In this document: piece by piece, positions 6,763 through 7,217 of the stretch | Numbering within the stretch: the first letter of the stretch is position 1 | Layout of the letters: every line of letters starts with the position of its first letter | Assembly: GCA_030671645.1 (NCBI GenBank) | Contig: DAOVHV010000047.1 | Coordinates: 1 to 7,217, forward strand | Source: a bacterium | GTDB taxonomy: Bacteria > Bipolaricaulota > Bipolaricaulia > UBA7950 > UBA9294 | Reading direction: 5' to 3' | Length of the DNA stretch: 7,217 bases | Program-made: the position numbers and the translations under genes | Notes under the pieces: generated by a model | The model's database searches: none | Told to the model about the DNA's origin: nothing | What the model saw: the letters and a program-made list of their open reading frames with translations, nothing else

Positions 6763-6767
6763 TTCCT

Positions 6768-7217
6768 ATGACGGCGAACGACTTGCTGGATTCTCTGCGA
6801 CAAGCAATGATTGCGGAACGGGACGGCTACCAGTTCTATTCGATGGCCGCGAAGCAAGCTGGAGACCCCGGCGCCGTGGAGATGTTCGAGCACTTGGCCG
6901 AAGAAGAGATGCGGCATTTCAACGTGCTTCAGAAACAATACCAATCGTTGCTCGATACCGGGGCGTGGGTCCCCGAGATCGCTTGGGACGAGCCGTGGCA
7001 TCCCGAGGGCGCAGGATCGCTCTTCACGGACGATTTTGTGCGACGCATTCGTGGACGCCACCTCGAAATGGCTGCGCTTTCCCTTGGCATTCTGCTGGAG
7101 AAGCAGGCATTCGAATTCTACAGCAGGCAAGCCGAGTCTGCGGAAGATGGGAGTGTCCGAGAGTTCTTTCGCGAGCTGGCGAATTGGGAAGACGGGCATT
7201 ATCGAATGCTTCTGCGA
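6768..7217 (+). CDS. Rubrerythrin/ferritin-like di-iron protein (3' end cut by window edge)
   Basis: The first 150 codons run open to the right edge; no stop is seen. The four-helix ferritin-like di-iron ligand pattern is complete: E17 in MIAERDGYQFY, E47 and H50 in EEEMRHF (an ExxH), E111 in LLEKQAFEFY, and E141 with H144 in WEDGHY (second ExxH). The two helix pairs are joined by a Trp- and acid-rich linker (about residues 63-90, GAWVPEIAWDEPWHPEG). Family members bind two irons and act in peroxide or oxygen stress and iron handling. Whether a C-terminal rubredoxin-like Cys4 domain follows, as in true rubrerythrin, is beyond the window. The gene is transcribed divergently from the exoribonuclease gene, so shared regulation is possible but not shown. 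Start chosen from the AAAGGAG five bases upstream. Confidence 0.88.
   Translation, partial: MTANDLLDSLRQAMIAERDGYQFYSMAAKQAGDPGAVEMFEHLAEEEMRHFNVLQKQYQSLLDTGAWVPEIAWDEPWHPEGAGSLFTDDFVRRIRGRHLEMAALSLGILLEKQAFEFYSRQAESAEDGSVREFFRELANWEDGHYRMLLR

Overview
The window is a compact stretch of bacterial chromosome with moderate GC content. Seven genes lie head to tail on the minus strand, and one ferritin-like gene points the other way at the right edge. The bacterial-type aspartyl-tRNA synthetase, strong AGGAGG ribosome-binding sites and near-consensus sigma-70-type promoters indicate a bacterium. Nothing fixes the phylum. No mobile element, CRISPR array, tRNA or rRNA gene was seen, and gaps between genes are short (about 110 bases or less).

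Layout from the right edge leftwards: (1) 6768 to the right edge, plus strand: 5' part of a rubrerythrin/ferritin-like di-iron protein. (2) 6655-6767: divergent intergenic region with a good minus-strand promoter. (3) 5623-6654, minus: OB-fold plus HD-domain protein of the YhaM 3'-5' exoribonuclease family. (4) 5558-5622: short gap with a perfect 8-bp inverted repeat. (5) 1362-5557, minus: a tightly packed five-gene operon, in transcription order a membrane protein with a C-terminal DUF4129-type domain, a two-helix membrane protein with a WTDD motif, a MoxR-family AAA+ ATPase, a DUF58/vWA-like membrane protein and a six-helix membrane protein. (6) 1276-1361: gap carrying a perfect TATAAT. (7) 1-1275, minus: aspS, cut at the left edge after 425 codons.

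The five-gene operon is the most interesting part. Junctions are an 11-base overlap, directly abutting stop and start codons, a 2-base gap and an ATGA overlap, so the genes are probably translated in a coupled way and act together. MoxR ATPases paired with DUF58 proteins are generally thought to act as chaperone-like or activating modules for membrane or periplasmic complexes. Here four membrane-anchored partners accompany one ATPase and no transglutaminase gene is present. From memory, the gene content and several motifs resemble a MoxR/DUF58/DUF4129 cluster common in haloarchaea more than the transglutaminase-linked bacterial version. This resemblance is an inference and was not tested by any search. 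The flanking aspS, exoribonuclease and ferritin-like genes look like ordinary housekeeping or stress genes.
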